From Dipetalonema caudispina (lineage: Eukaryota > Nematoda > Chromadorea > Rhabditida > Onchocercidae), in the NCBI GenBank assembly GCA_013365325.1, contig JABVXV010000632.1:1-19983 (forward strand): a stretch of 19,983 nt of DNA. Reading direction: 5' to 3'. Numbering within the stretch: position 1 is the first letter of the stretch; each line of letters begins with the position of its first letter. Shown here piece by piece: positions 19,863 to 19,983 of the stretch. The position numbers and the translations under genes are program-made. The notes under the pieces were generated by a model. It was not told the DNA's origin. It saw nothing but the letters and a program-made list of their open reading frames with translations, and made no database searches.

Positions 19863-19983
<121 letters not shown>

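Overview
This is eukaryotic genomic DNA, extremely AT-rich (by eye about four-fifths A+T). It is full of poly(A)/poly(T) runs, trinucleotide microsatellites and short minisatellites. I see no bacterial operon, ribosome-binding site, tRNA, rRNA or CRISPR array. The only gene I can support is the 5' coding part of a plus-strand, intron-rich gene. Seven short exons between 7100 and 17637 splice in a consistent frame into a 167-residue N-terminus that begins [17 protein letters not shown] and continues through the C2A domain of UNC-13/Munc13, the presynaptic vesicle-priming factor. An animal is certain from the protein. The composition, the tiny exons, and an acceptor-like TTACAG 40 nt before the start codon suggest a nematode, perhaps a spirurid or filarial relative. 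That last step is inference and other AT-rich invertebrates are not excluded.

Layout. 1-7059 is non-coding upstream sequence. It holds a (TTA)n array at the window edge, several hairpins, a GC-richer island at about 5100-5222, a 153-bp tandem duplication of CATC-type tetranucleotides (5406-5711), CATA and GA microsatellites, and two oppositely oriented trinucleotide arrays (ATT at 6486-6546, AAT at 6836-6943). 7060-7121 is the first coding exon with a short leader and a two-codon uORF. 7506-7535 (30 nt), 11270-11369, 11877-11950, 12703-12870, 13864-13934 and 17601-17637 are exons 2 to 7. Introns 2 and 6 are each about 3.7 kb and carry most of the diverged tandem repeats, including a 43-bp unit that ends about 70 bp before exon 7. 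17638-19983 is the start of intron 7. It has no exon I can connect in frame, and it ends in another (ATT)n array.

The coding region makes a complete C2A domain (residues about 1-130) and the start of the linker that follows. The remaining UNC-13 domains (C1, C2B, MUN, C2C) must lie downstream, outside the window. C2A is the part of long UNC-13/Munc13 isoforms that self-associates and binds the RIM zinc finger at the active zone. It appears here without the acidic calcium ligands of typical C2 domains, as expected for the family.

Most short open reading frames in the window are poly-Phe, poly-Lys, poly-Leu or poly-Ile artefacts of simple sequence and are not genes. I found no convincing new multi-gene system. 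The unusual content is the concentration of different low-copy minisatellites inside the introns of one conserved neuronal gene, the tiny in-frame uORF, and the repeat arrays at both window ends.
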